Shown here piece after piece: positions 48,223-57,269 of a stretch of 64,000 nt of DNA; the stretch's first letter is position 1; every line of letters begins with the position of its first letter. A program made the position numbers and the translations under genes. The DNA comes from Hondaea fermentalgiana (taxonomy: Eukaryota > Sar > Bigyra > Thraustochytrida > Thraustochytriidae), in assembly GCA_014084085.1 (NCBI GenBank), contig NPFB01000005.1, positions 186,001 to 250,000 on the forward strand, in the 5' to 3' direction. The notes beneath the pieces are model-generated. The model ran no database searches, was not told where the DNA came from, and saw only the letters and a list, made by a program, of their open reading frames with translations.

Positions 48223-49008
48223 ATGCACAGCAAGTCAAAAGAACGACCTCGAGCGGTCGACGCACCGATTGAGGTCAAGCAGCAGCAGGAACAGCAGCGG
48301 CAGCCGCGGAGACCGAATGGAGCACCATCCAAGCCCGCACGACACTCGACGCGGTCTATTGTGCAGGCTGGCGCAAAACGCCACAAAGAAACTCTTTTGC
48401 TCAGTATTGGCGCAGATGATCTTCGCGAGCTCACGCCGCTCTCCGACAAGGACCTCAAAGTTGCATTCGACTTTCTCGACACGCAAGACACTGGAGAACT
48501 GACATTGTATTCACTTCGAGAAAGACTTGCCGCATTCTATGGCTCGCCGGATCTCGTTCCGATTCGCGAACTCAAACTCATCATGGGCAAACACAAGACC
48601 CTTCGCTTGGCGGATCTCAAGGCCATTCTTGCAGAGACAAACGAACTCTTGCAAGGAACCCGGTTTGACCCCGTTGAAAAGGTGTTCCACGATTGTTTCG
48701 ATCCAGCTGGATCCGGAGTGCTTCGTCCCGATAGCTTGCGTTCGTTGCTTCAGCGCCTTGGACACGACAATATTACAGATGAAGATCTGTCCATTCTTCT
48801 CGAGGCTATTGATGCAAATGGTGATGGTGCCGTCACCATCGAAGACTTTCGAAATTTGATTGGCCTTTCTCAATCCACCTCGAGAACATCAAATAATCAC
48901 TTGTTGCTGCCACCTTCAGAAGGCGCTGTCAACGCTCCTCACGAAGCCAGCCAAGAACATCAGGGATCAGACAAGCTTCCAACTGGAAGCGCCTTTCTCA
49001 CATCCTAA
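48223..49008 (+). CDS. EF-hand (calmodulin/centrin-like) protein
   Basis: 261 residues from ATG 48223. A basic Gln-rich N-terminal ~60 residues precede four EF-hand positions. Loop 1 is DTQDTGELTLYSL, loop 2 is degenerate, loop 3 is DPAGSGVLRPDSL and loop 4 is DANGDGAVTIEDF. Loop 4 keeps the full set of calcium ligands (D-x-N-x-D-G-x-[VI]-x-x-x-[DE]); the others vary at ligand positions. The layout and the 'PLSDKDLKVAFDFLDTQDTGELT' start resemble centrins and calmodulin-like proteins, suggesting calcium sensing, perhaps at the flagellar base. The C-terminal ~45 residues are Ser/His-rich and not conserved. The fold is confident; subfamily and role are open. Confidence 0.82.
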   Translation: MHSKSKERPRAVDAPIEVKQQQEQQRQPRRPNGAPSKPARHSTRSIVQAGAKRHKETLLLSIGADDLRELTPLSDKDLKVAFDFLDTQDTGELTLYSLRERLAAFYGSPDLVPIRELKLIMGKHKTLRLADLKAILAETNELLQGTRFDPVEKVFHDCFDPAGSGVLRPDSLRSLLQRLGHDNITDEDLSILLEAIDANGDGAVTIEDFRNLIGLSQSTSRTSNNHLLLPPSEGAVNAPHEASQEHQGSDKLPTGSAFLTS

Positions 49009-49332
49009 CTAATTTTATTTTGTAAAGTCTGTAGAATTGAAGAGCAAGACAGGGCCTTCGGCGCATTCTCCCTTCGTTCATTTTCTACCATGGTGAATCT
49101 GTAATTTCTCTTGGGTTTATCTTTGTAGTATCTCAGGACAGTCAGTGCCTTCCTTACCGAATTGGTTAAGCTCGCTTTAAAAAAAATCATCGCCAGGGGT
49201 TTCCCGTCTATCTGAAATTCTCAACACGCGTGTATTGATTAATTTCTTCCGCCAAATCTTGATGGAACAAACGAGAAAACATGATTCATGGTCATAGAAC
49301 GAATAGAAGCAACGTGGAGCGTTTTTGGAAAC
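49009..49332. other. Convergent spacer
   Basis: 324 bp between the EF-hand (+) and ankyrin (-) genes. AT-rich; nothing recognised. Confidence 0.5.
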
Positions 49333-50040
49333 CTAAAGTTGGGTTGGATCAATCGCCTTGGACTTGCGGCGCTGCTCAAGAGTCGTTTCGATGGCCACGG
49401 CTGCTTCCTCCTGGTCGGAAGCCCGAGCGCACTGAAGGGCCGTCATGCCATTGGCATCCATGGACCGCGCGCTAGCGCCTTCGCGAACGAGCACCACGCA
49501 AACTTCTACCTGTCCACGGCTCGCGGCGACCATGAGTGGTGTCTGCTTCGTACGCTTTGCAGGGATGTCAATGCGAGCGCCATGTGCAATGAGCGCATTG
49601 ACAGTTTCAAGGCGACCCCATTGGGCAGACTTGTACAGGGCGGTCTCTCCATTATCGTCGCGCTTGTCAACGTCTGCGCGATTCGCAAGCAAGAGCTCTA
49701 GCGTGTGCGTGTGACCCCACGTCGCAGCCATGTGCAGCGCCGTCTGCCCGAATTCCCAGGGCGCAATCACATCCACGGGCACGCCTGCAATCAAGAGACG
49801 CTCGACTTCTTCCGCCTCGCCATTCTTGGCCGCCTCCAAGAATGCAGTCACCTCCTTGCGGCCTTCCTTTGGCGGCTTGTACTGCGAGGCCACCTTCTTG
49901 CGAGCAGACGGCAAGAGCCGCTTGAACGCGCTCCAGCTGTCTCCGGTGCTCGGCCCGCCCGTCTGGCGCCTTAGGTCCTCGAGCTCCTGGCGCAGCGCCT
50001 CGTTCTCCTGCTCCAGCTTTTTCGACGCGCGGTCCGACAT
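49333..50040 (-). CDS. Ankyrin-repeat protein with N-terminal coiled coil
   Basis: 235 residues from ATG 50040. The much longer frame upstream reads through Arg/Glu simple repeats and is 5' leader. Residues ~1-30 form a short coiled coil (KKLEQENEALRQELEDLRRQ). Residues ~70-215 carry about four ankyrin repeats: EVTAFLEAAKNGEAEEVERLLIAG, GQTALHMAATWGHTHTLELLLANRADVDKRDD, GETALYKSAQWGRLETVNALIAHGARID, and TPLMVAASRGQVEVCVVLVREGASARSMDANGMTALQCA. Ankyrin stacks are protein-interaction scaffolds; no catalytic domain is attached. It is divergent from the long coiled-coil gene at 51074. The partner is unknown. Confidence 0.85.
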   Translation of the reverse strand: MSDRASKKLEQENEALRQELEDLRRQTGGPSTGDSWSAFKRLLPSARKKVASQYKPPKEGRKEVTAFLEAAKNGEAEEVERLLIAGVPVDVIAPWEFGQTALHMAATWGHTHTLELLLANRADVDKRDDNGETALYKSAQWGRLETVNALIAHGARIDIPAKRTKQTPLMVAASRGQVEVCVVLVREGASARSMDANGMTALQCARASDQEEAAVAIETTLEQRRKSKAIDPTQL

Positions 50041-50316
50041 GCTTGCCTCTGTAGTTGCGTCCTCGCACACCAGCAATCTGCTCGCCTTCGCGTCGCCCTC
50101 GTCCACGCGCTCGCTCCCGCGCGTCGCGCAAGTTAGTACCGGCTGGCCGCGCGCCCGAGGCCCGAGGGCTCTTTCTTCTCGTTTGGCGACCTGCCTGCTG
50201 CCTCTCCTCGCTCGCTCGCTCGCCTCGCTTCGCCTCGCAGCGCCTCGCAGCGCAGTGCCGCGCGCTCCCTCCTCCGCGCTGCGCTCTGCGCGCCGCCCGC
50301 CGTGCTCGCGCGAGGT

Positions 50317-50353
50317 CTTCTCGTCTCGTCTCGTCTCGTCTCGTCTCGTCTCG
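50317..50353 (+). repeat. TCTCG pentamer array
   Basis: About seven tandem TCTCG units in the spacer. Confidence 0.9.
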
Positions 50354-50836
50354 CGCGGCACGTGCACCGGGTCTTGCGTGCCTGCTTGCTTGCTTGCTTC
50401 GCTCGCTTGCTTTTGCCAGCCAGCTTCTGCTCGCCGCGCGGGCTCCGACGTCGCCTCGGGCCGCTCTCGCTCGCTCGCTGCCAGTGCTGCGAGGCGGGCG
50501 GTCTGCACGCGGCTTCTCTGGCGATGTATGTCCCCGTCCGCGCGAGCGAGCGAGCGAGCGAGCGAAAGCGAATGGACTCGCCTTGCAGGGCCGCACGGGA
50601 GACAAGTTGGACTACTGCTATAAATTGTGTGGAGAATGGCAAGCCAAGAAGAACGAAAACAACTTGACAGCACTGCAGTGACAGCGGCGAGTCAGAAAAA
50701 CAACAACCGAACGTGCGTAGTTTGCAAGATGATGCGCGGCCAAGTGGCCAAAGGGGTGTGCGCTTGGCTGCAGCGTTTTCCCGAGATCACTGTCGCTCAC
50801 TTGTTGCGGCCGCGCGAGTCCAGTTTGGAGGTGGCC

Positions 50837-50860
50837 GGCCTATCGGCGCTGCGATAGGCC
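50837..50860. repeat. Short perfect stem-loop
   Basis: Arms GGCCTATCG and CGATAGGCC separated by six bases. Confidence 0.85.
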
Positions 50861-51073
50861 ACTTCGCGGGAAACCGCACCTCGAGCGGCTCAGGCTCGCG
50901 ACCCCTAGTCTACTAACCGTCGAGCACGGGCGCCTGCCTTTCTGGACGCGGGTGAGCAGGTCTCCGCGCCCAGCGCAGCGAGCAGACGCCGAAAGGCGGG
51001 ACGGGCTTCAGTCCGAGGCTGGACGCATCGTATCGAGGAAACGAACGATCGAAAGAAAGCAAAGACGAAAAGG

Positions 51074-54000
51074 ATGAGCGCGATCTTTGGGTTGCAAATG
51101 GAGGACGACGACGAGGAGAGCACGCTCGAGCTCGCCAAAGAGGTGGGGTTGCAAGACCTCCTCGACGCAGCAGCGGCGGCATCGGACCGCAGCGAAGAGG
51201 ATGATGATGGAGGCAATACGAGCGAGGAGCTCGAGCGCGTCATTCAGGACGGCGACGACGAAGAAAGCGAGGCGCAGGGGCCAGAGAGCTCTTCGCTTGG
51301 ATCCGCCGACGCCAATGATCTCGATGAAGACCATCTCGATCGCTACCTTGCGTACAACCCAGACACCCCAGCAAAACCCAAAGCCACGCCGGCACGAGAT
51401 ATCACGGAAAGCCTTCGCACGCGAAGAGCTCTTATTGAGGAGGGTCGAAAAAGGATGGAGGAATTCCGGAAGCGGTCCGCCACGCCCGCACGCTCCACAA
51501 GACACACAAGCGGATCCAGCATTGGCAGCGAAACCTCGCACAGTCTTCACAGTCGAGACCTTTCGCCCGAGCTCCTCTCGCCCGAACCGTCACCGTCCGC
51601 CGCACGCCGTCACCCGGCCGCCACTGCTGCTGCCCAAGCGGCGCGCGCAAACCCACCTACGCAACCCGTACCCTTTACACCTGTTGCCCAGGGATTCAAG
51701 AGCCAACTTGACAAACTCAAACGCGACGAGCTTGATCTCGCCGCTGCCGAGTGGAGCGAGCAGCGAAACCGCGTCTCCGACATGCGACGCGAATACGAAG
51801 AGGAACTCGCCGACATGCAAAAGGTTGTTGACGACGCCCGCGAAGAGACCCAACAGGCGCAGCAACGTAATCTCAAACTTGAAAAAGATGCCGAGCAATC
51901 CCGCAAAGAACTTGCAAGTCTGAAGCAACAGCTCGAACAGTTTGCAGCAACCCAGCGTGCCGATGAAACAGCCGCCGAGGAACTTCGCACCCGGATTGCG
52001 ACGCAGCAAAAGGAAATGAGCTCCTTGCGCGAACGCGTACAGGCACAAGCCGCAGAACTCGAACTACGCGCGCGCGAGACCGTGTCGCGTCTCGCAAGCA
52101 ACGAGTCGGAACATGAGGCCGACATGTGCGCTCTCAATGACCAACTCGAAGAGCAAATTAAATCCATTCGCGACCTCGAAGAAGAGCGCGATGGTCTCCA
52201 ACAAGTTCTCGAGCTGACGCGACAGCGGGCCGCGGAAGAGGCCGCCAAATATCGGCAAGATAGCGACAAAGGCAGACACGATCTAAGCCAGGAACTCGCT
52301 CAAGTACGCGCCGCCCTCGAAACTGCACGACAGGCACGCGAAGAGCAGGCTCACGCTGCTGCGCAACAAAACGAGCAAGCTCAAGAAGCCCGGGAAGCTG
52401 CGCAACGCGCTCTCCAACTCGAGCGTGCATCGGCACAAGAGCGAGAGCGCGATTTGCAACATCAACTTGCTGCCGCAACTGCCGCGCAGCGCTCCGCAAT
52501 GGAAGATGCCGCGACTGAGCATTCTGCGCGCCGTGCAGAACTTGAAAACCGCCTTGCTGCTGCCGACCGTCTCGCGGACGAACTCCGCGAAGAGCGTGAC
52601 AAGGCTCGCGATGCCGAAAAGGCCCTTCGAACTGGCACGCAGGCTCTTCAAGAGAAACTTCGCCTTGCGCTTGACGCCAATGCCAAACTTCAAGATGTGC
52701 AGCGCGCAACTGCTTCGGAAACCTCCTCCCAGCAACAAGCACACACGCAGGAAGTGCAGGAATTATGTGCGCGCATCTCGGAGCAGGACGAGGAAATCAC
52801 ACGTGCTGCGCGCGATGCAACGAACGCGCGCGAGGAGCTCGCACGTGAACGCACTGCGTTCCAGGCCGCTCGCGACGATCTCGACAAAGCATTCGAGGCC
52901 AACAGGCAGATGCGCGCAACGCATGAGGCCATGCGTCTTGATCTTGCGGCCAAGGAAGAAGCTCTCCAAGACGCCGAAGAACGAATCGGAGAACTTTCAC
53001 GGTCGCTCGCTGCCGCGCAGCGTTCCAACCAGCAAGCCTTCACGGACGAAATCACATCGAGTCAGGCGGTCGTACAAGAACTCCGGCAGAAACTCCGCGC
53101 AGTTGCTGACAAGCTGGAAAAGAAGCAGCAACAACTCGCCGAGGAAGTCAAACTGCGGAAAGAAACCGAGCACGACGTTGAGCAACTTCGCAAAGAGCAT
53201 GCAGCCCAGCTTCGGCAGCAGCGCGAGCACTTCGAACAAGCTCTCGACGAACAGCGGGCCATCGAGCAGCGCCTGCGCGATATCGCCACCAAGGACGACG
53301 AGGATGATCGCGCGGCATTGGCAGAAATGTCGCGTGAGATCACCGAGCTGCGTCGCCGTCTCACCTCGCGCGCCGCTCTCGACGATCAACCTTCCGTGCA
53401 TTCTCTGGTCCATCAAGAGGAAATGCAGCGCGATATGGAGCTGCGCGCTCGTGAGCCAGAACTCGTTCTGGCGCTTCAAGATCGTGTCGAGGCGCTAGAG
53501 GAGTCCAACAAGCTTCTCAGTCGAGCCTTTCGCGAGTCCGCCGAGCAAGCAAGCAGTTCTGATCAGGCGCGAACCATTCATCAGCTCACCATGGAGATCG
53601 AAGCCAGTAAGCGCGCTTTTCACGCCATGCGCCAACGCCTCCTGCAAGCTGGACATCTTTCGCGACCAGATCACCGAGTTGTCAACAATAATCTTCGCGC
53701 TTCTCGAACGGGGGCCTTTTCCATGCTCGACCAAAGTCTTCTCTCGGACCAAACATGGGCTGCAGAAACTGCAATGGCGTCTGGGCCATCCGATGCCACG
53801 ACCGAGCAGCCAGCTTCCTTGACGCGTGACGAGCTTTCGACTTCTATAAACTCCCGCCGCCATCATCATCTTCATCATCATCACACCCGGCGGCACCGCC
53901 ATGGCGATGCCTCGCAGTCGCGATTGCATGCAAGCTCCATCTCCAAAACATCTTCTCAGCCGGCTTATACGACACGACCTGGCCCTCGCGCTCCCAAAAC

Positions 54001-54289
54001 TGTGAATCGAGCCTTGCGCCATGAGGTTGACATGCTGCAAGACGCTCTCGATAAGGAACGCGAGGCACGCCATGCCGCAGAAACAAAGGCAGGCTTTCTT
54101 CAGTCCGAGTTCACTGATCTCTTTGTCCAGTACTTCAATGCCGAAAAGAAACAGAGCAAGAAACAGAAAAAACCCACTGCCGCCAGGAAGCTAGTTTACC
54201 GCGAGCGCCTCAAGCCAAAGTCCTCTTCACTTTCTACCGTAGGTCCAAGACGCCAGCGCTCTCAGGAAAATGCCAGCAAATTGAAATGA
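51074..54289 (+). CDS. Long coiled-coil protein, pericentrin/AKAP9-like N-terminal motif
   Basis: 1071 residues from ATG 51074. The acidic N-terminal ~100 residues are followed by RRALIEEGRKRMEEFRKRSAT (~117-137), which resembles the ExGRxKLxxFRxRK motif near the N-terminus of pericentrin and AKAP9. Ser/Pro-rich sequence follows to ~205. From ~210 to ~870 it is nearly unbroken coiled coil rich in Ala, Glu, Gln and Arg. A His-rich linker (near 53860-53900) precedes a final coiled coil (~980-1020) and a basic tail with ARKLVYRERL. Such proteins act as scaffolds at centrosomes, basal bodies or Golgi. With several flagellar genes nearby a basal-body role is tempting, but coiled coils give weak homology evidence. 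Family not established. Confidence 0.75.
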   Translation: MSAIFGLQMEDDDEESTLELAKEVGLQDLLDAAAAASDRSEEDDDGGNTSEELERVIQDGDDEESEAQGPESSSLGSADANDLDEDHLDRYLAYNPDTPAKPKATPARDITESLRTRRALIEEGRKRMEEFRKRSATPARSTRHTSGSSIGSETSHSLHSRDLSPELLSPEPSPSAARRHPAATAAAQAARANPPTQPVPFTPVAQGFKSQLDKLKRDELDLAAAEWSEQRNRVSDMRREYEEELADMQKVVDDAREETQQAQQRNLKLEKDAEQSRKELASLKQQLEQFAATQRADETAAEELRTRIATQQKEMSSLRERVQAQAAELELRARETVSRLASNESEHEADMCALNDQLEEQIKSIRDLEEERDGLQQVLELTRQRAAEEAAKYRQDSDKGRHDLSQELAQVRAALETARQAREEQAHAAAQQNEQAQEAREAAQRALQLERASAQERERDLQHQLAAATAAQRSAMEDAATEHSARRAELENRLAAADRLADELREERDKARDAEKALRTGTQALQEKLRLALDANAKLQDVQRATASETSSQQQAHTQEVQELCARISEQDEEITRAARDATNAREELARERTAFQAARDDLDKAFEANRQMRATHEAMRLDLAAKEEALQDAEERIGELSRSLAAAQRSNQQAFTDEITSSQAVVQELRQKLRAVADKLEKKQQQLAEEVKLRKETEHDVEQLRKEHAAQLRQQREHFEQALDEQRAIEQRLRDIATKDDEDDRAALAEMSREITELRRRLTSRAALDDQPSVHSLVHQEEMQRDMELRAREPELVLALQDRVEALEESNKLLSRAFRESAEQASSSDQARTIHQLTMEIEASKRAFHAMRQRLLQAGHLSRPDHRVVNNNLRASRTGAFSMLDQSLLSDQTWAAETAMASGPSDATTEQPASLTRDELSTSINSRRHHHLHHHHTRRHRHGDASQSRLHASSISKTSSQPAYTTRPGPRAPKTVNRALRHEVDMLQDALDKEREARHAAETKAGFLQSEFTDLFVQYFNAEKKQSKKQKKPTAARKLVYRERLKPKSSSLSTVGPRRQRSQENASKLK

Positions 54290-54493
54290 TGTCGAATCAA
54301 TTCCTTCTTCTTCTTCTTCAACCATGCGTTCATTTCTTCTTTCGTCTGCTTTCGAGGAAGACTTCGATGCGTCTATAATCCAAACAATGCTTGAAACCAG
54401 ACAGCAAGCGAGGCTTCTCTCCTCATCTTTTGACTTTGGTTATGCGTGGCTCATTACGGCCAGCGAGTCCATTTTTCTCCCATCATCAAGCAA

Positions 54494-55273
54494 ATGTCCA
54501 ACATTGCATGTCTATTTGCCTGTTCACCATGGGCCGCCTGCCTGCCCGGTGCCGCAAAACCCGCCTGGGGCGAAGCAAGCGCCATGGCGACTGTCGCTCT
54601 GGCAACGACCTACACGGCGACGAGGCGCCTCGTTGACGCCGTCGAGCACGACTACGCAGAGCAGGTGAATCGCATCGTAACAGGCTTTGCAGATACCGAG
54701 ACGGCCATCGAAGCGTGCCTTGCCAGCAACGACAGAGTGCGGAACGAGGTAGCCCGGCGCAGAGACGACGTACGTCGGGCCGCAGCTCCCCGTGCAAAGA
54801 CCTCCTCGACACGGAGAAAACGGCGCGACCTGCACATCGAAGTCGACCACCATGATGACCCTCTGGGGTTCTACTCCTTTGGCATGGAGGCCTCATCAAA
54901 TGTTGCAAGATGCGACAGTCGAATGAGCAGGGCAAGCAGAATGAGCAGAGCGAGCCACACCAGCCGCGCTAGTAAACAAAGTGTGGCAAGCTCGAGACGG
55001 GCACGAGGCATTATGTCTCCAATTCCGCCCATTGAGCGTCGACATCATCCAAATCCGGCACCACCGGGACTGGGACTGTACATTATCGAGCTCGAGAACA
55101 GCGCAATCGATTTACCGCAGCCCACTCTGCGTGTCCCTCTAAGCGAGATGATGCGACAGAACACCACGAGAATCGCTTCCAAGCACTTGAGTGCAGATCG
55201 ACCAGGTCTGTACTCTTTCATGGAGCCCTCGCTGAAGAAGAAAAAGAAGAAAAAGCCAAAAGCACGACAATAA
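54494..55273 (+). CDS. Unrecognised basic protein with SRAS repeats
   Basis: 259 residues from ATG 54494; a later in-frame ATG (MATVALATTYTATRRL) could be the true start. Residues ~45-100 look helical. A run of SRAS/MSRAS repeats (about 54925-54990) lies between a Lys/Arg-rich patch and a second domain-like segment (LGLYIIELENSAIDLPQPTLRVPLSEMMRQ...DRPGLYSFMEP). The tail is poly-Lys (seven in a row) and could be a nuclear or nucleolar signal. No family is recognised. Gene status is supported by length and coherent composition. It lies immediately downstream of the long coiled-coil gene on the same strand. Confidence 0.6.
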   Translation: MSNIACLFACSPWAACLPGAAKPAWGEASAMATVALATTYTATRRLVDAVEHDYAEQVNRIVTGFADTETAIEACLASNDRVRNEVARRRDDVRRAAAPRAKTSSTRRKRRDLHIEVDHHDDPLGFYSFGMEASSNVARCDSRMSRASRMSRASHTSRASKQSVASSRRARGIMSPIPPIERRHHPNPAPPGLGLYIIELENSAIDLPQPTLRVPLSEMMRQNTTRIASKHLSADRPGLYSFMEPSLKKKKKKKPKARQ

Positions 55274-55791
55274 GAGTAATAACAAGAACTTTGAACTTCA
55301 ATACCTTGCATTGGAATTTACACGATCAGTGCCTACGAGAACACGCAACAAAGCTCTCGCTTTTGCTGTTCATACATTCAATCGAAGGGCCACGAAATGC
55401 CCACCCGACCGCGGTCTCACACATGCGTGAGACGTAACAGATGAGAAGCGCAAATTGCTCATGCAACACCACCTTGATCACGACAGTCTCAAGCCCTTAT
55501 CTCGTCTCGACCTCATTTGCAATGAAAATTCAATGTCGGCTAAGCAAAACCCGCGCCAAGCCAGCAGCCGACCCGACACGCTCAAGAGATCTCACAGAGA
55601 GACCGACTGAAACTCGAAGAGACCGACTGAAACTCGGTAGTACTCTCCAAGCTTTGGCGATCGAGGAACCAGCTCTCCCTTTTCCCCACTTCTCACCGTG
55701 CTCGATCTATATTCTCTCCATACCATTCCACATGAATTTTGTCAAGGTCGCAAAAGAGAGTGCCTGATAAATAAATCAAACTCAAGTTTAT
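55274..55791. other. Convergent spacer
   Basis: About 520 bp. Contains a tandem duplication of an AGAGACCGACTGAAACTCG unit (about 55597-55638); nothing else is recognised. Confidence 0.55.
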
Positions 55792-56865
55792 TTACTCTCT
55801 CTTGGAATCCTCGGCGAAAGAGGTCAGGTACGGCCACACGGTCTGAGCGTACAGACTCTTGCCTTTCACTTTTGGAGCGACAACGTCAATTGCCACACTC
55901 GCATGTTCTGGGCGAATGCGAAGCTTGTTTCCAGGCGGCACGGTCGAGAAGAGTGCCTTGCACGTCAGAAACTTTGATGCGTCCCAATCGCAAAGCTCAT
56001 CAACGTTAACCACATTTGAATCCTTTAGTACGCCCAGCAAGTTCAAAGCATCTTTGATGCTGTCAATTTGGTCCTCGTGCTCATGTGCAAAGGCCATTAC
56101 ATCTTTGGTGGCCATAGGTTGGGCCACGAACGACTTCGTGATGCTCGGGATAGATTGCGGCGCCGAAAGCAGGACCACCCGGCGCAACGGCAAGACAGAT
56201 GCCAGATATGCGGCGTGAGCGCCTCCTTGAGAGTGTCCGCTGAGAACAATGCGGTCCCAACGCACAAAGCATCGGCCTTGCGCATCCTTTTTTTCTTGCA
56301 AAAAATATTGCCAGCCCTCCCGTGGATAATTGCTTGCCAAGTGGTGCAAAGCCGAACGAAGTCGGCCCTCCACAGAGTCAGCCTCAGAGACGGCTTGCGT
56401 GAGCGTCGTCTTGGGCCCGCCAAAGACCACAGTCTCGTGGAACGCGCGAATTGCTTCGGCTTGTGCATCCTCGTCATCAGCATACAGTTCGCGAATGCCT
56501 TTGCCCACGAGTCCGCTGGGAATAAAGGAGTACCTGTACGCGAGTCCAATGGTGTGATGGCCGTTGCGCTTTGCGCAGGATTCAAGGAATGAAGAAGAGA
56601 AAACCGGGTGCGAAAAGGTCCCGGAAAGGTGCACGTGAAGCAGCCGGGACGGCTCGGCGTCCCCGACCACCGGCGCTCGCACCAGGTGCGGCAAAAAGCC
56701 GTACCAGGGCGTCGAATACAGCAACGAGCGGTCCGCAAGCGTGGGCCACACCCATCGGTAGCCCTGGAGGCCCGGAAGCCACCGACTTGTCGCCACCGCG
56801 AGCGCCAAGGCCGACGCTAGGACAACCCCGACGAGTCCAAGAAGCAATGCGGTCCAGCTCAGCAT
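55792..56865 (-). CDS. Alpha/beta hydrolase with N-terminal membrane anchor
   Basis: 357 residues from ATG 56865. That start gives an N-terminal hydrophobic helix (residues ~5-26), a signal anchor or signal peptide. Earlier in-frame ATGs at 57123 and 57063 would add ~86 residues with no hydrophobic start, so I prefer the shorter form. The nucleophile elbow is GHSQGG (Ser212), preceded by SNYPREGWQYFL...RWDRIVLSG. This layout resembles a family common in bacteria, annotated as BPSS1187-like or poly(ethylene terephthalate)-hydrolase-superfamily proteins. Asp and His candidates lie downstream, including the His in RIRPEHASVAID. It is likely an esterase or lipase at an endomembrane or secreted. 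The substrate is unknown. Confidence 0.8.
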   Translation of the reverse strand: MLSWTALLLGLVGVVLASALALAVATSRWLPGLQGYRWVWPTLADRSLLYSTPWYGFLPHLVRAPVVGDAEPSRLLHVHLSGTFSHPVFSSSFLESCAKRNGHHTIGLAYRYSFIPSGLVGKGIRELYADDEDAQAEAIRAFHETVVFGGPKTTLTQAVSEADSVEGRLRSALHHLASNYPREGWQYFLQEKKDAQGRCFVRWDRIVLSGHSQGGAHAAYLASVLPLRRVVLLSAPQSIPSITKSFVAQPMATKDVMAFAHEHEDQIDSIKDALNLLGVLKDSNVVNVDELCDWDASKFLTCKALFSTVPPGNKLRIRPEHASVAIDVVAPKVKGKSLYAQTVWPYLTSFAEDSKRE

Positions 56866-57269
56866 CTTGCCAACTCGTCGCACCTGTACGCCTGCACGTC
56901 GGGAGAGAGCAAACGCACGCGAGTGTAGCGGCGCTACCCCGCTTCCCTTGCCCTCCCGATCGACCGATTGATTATGTTTTGCACAAGCTGCTGTTTGACC
57001 TTTCTTTGAACAAGGTCTGCTCTGGGACGGACAAGATTTGGAAACAAGATTTGGAACTATCATTTTAGCGACGAAGGTCGGCTCTAGAACGCAAATACAA
57101 GCAAGCAAGAAAGAATCGACCATGAGAAGCCTTGGAAGATGTGGTTGGATGGAGCTTGATTGACGGTGAGGTCACGAAGTACGCAGAACACATAATTCAG
57201 CCGTCGTCTCCGGTCGTCACTGAAAATGGTCGCAAGGAAAGACGGTATCTGATCAACAAAAAAAGAGGT
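56866..57269. promoter_or_regulatory. Spacer upstream of the hydrolase gene
   Basis: 404 bp between two minus-strand genes; it includes the alternative upstream ATGs (57123, 57063) of the hydrolase. No other element is recognised. Confidence 0.45.

Larger units (their letters stand above)
50041..51073. promoter_or_regulatory. Divergent promoter region
   Basis: About 1 kb between the ankyrin (-) and coiled-coil (+) genes. Contains a TCTCG pentamer array (50317-50353), GCTTGC and GAGC tetramer repeats, and a 9-bp stem-loop (50837-50860). Confidence 0.5.

Noticed and set aside
49667..50673. N-terminal extension of the ankyrin protein and overlapping frames
   Set aside because: Arg/Glu/Ala simple-repeat translation of TCTCG and GAGC arrays; a clean ATG with a coiled coil follows at 50040.
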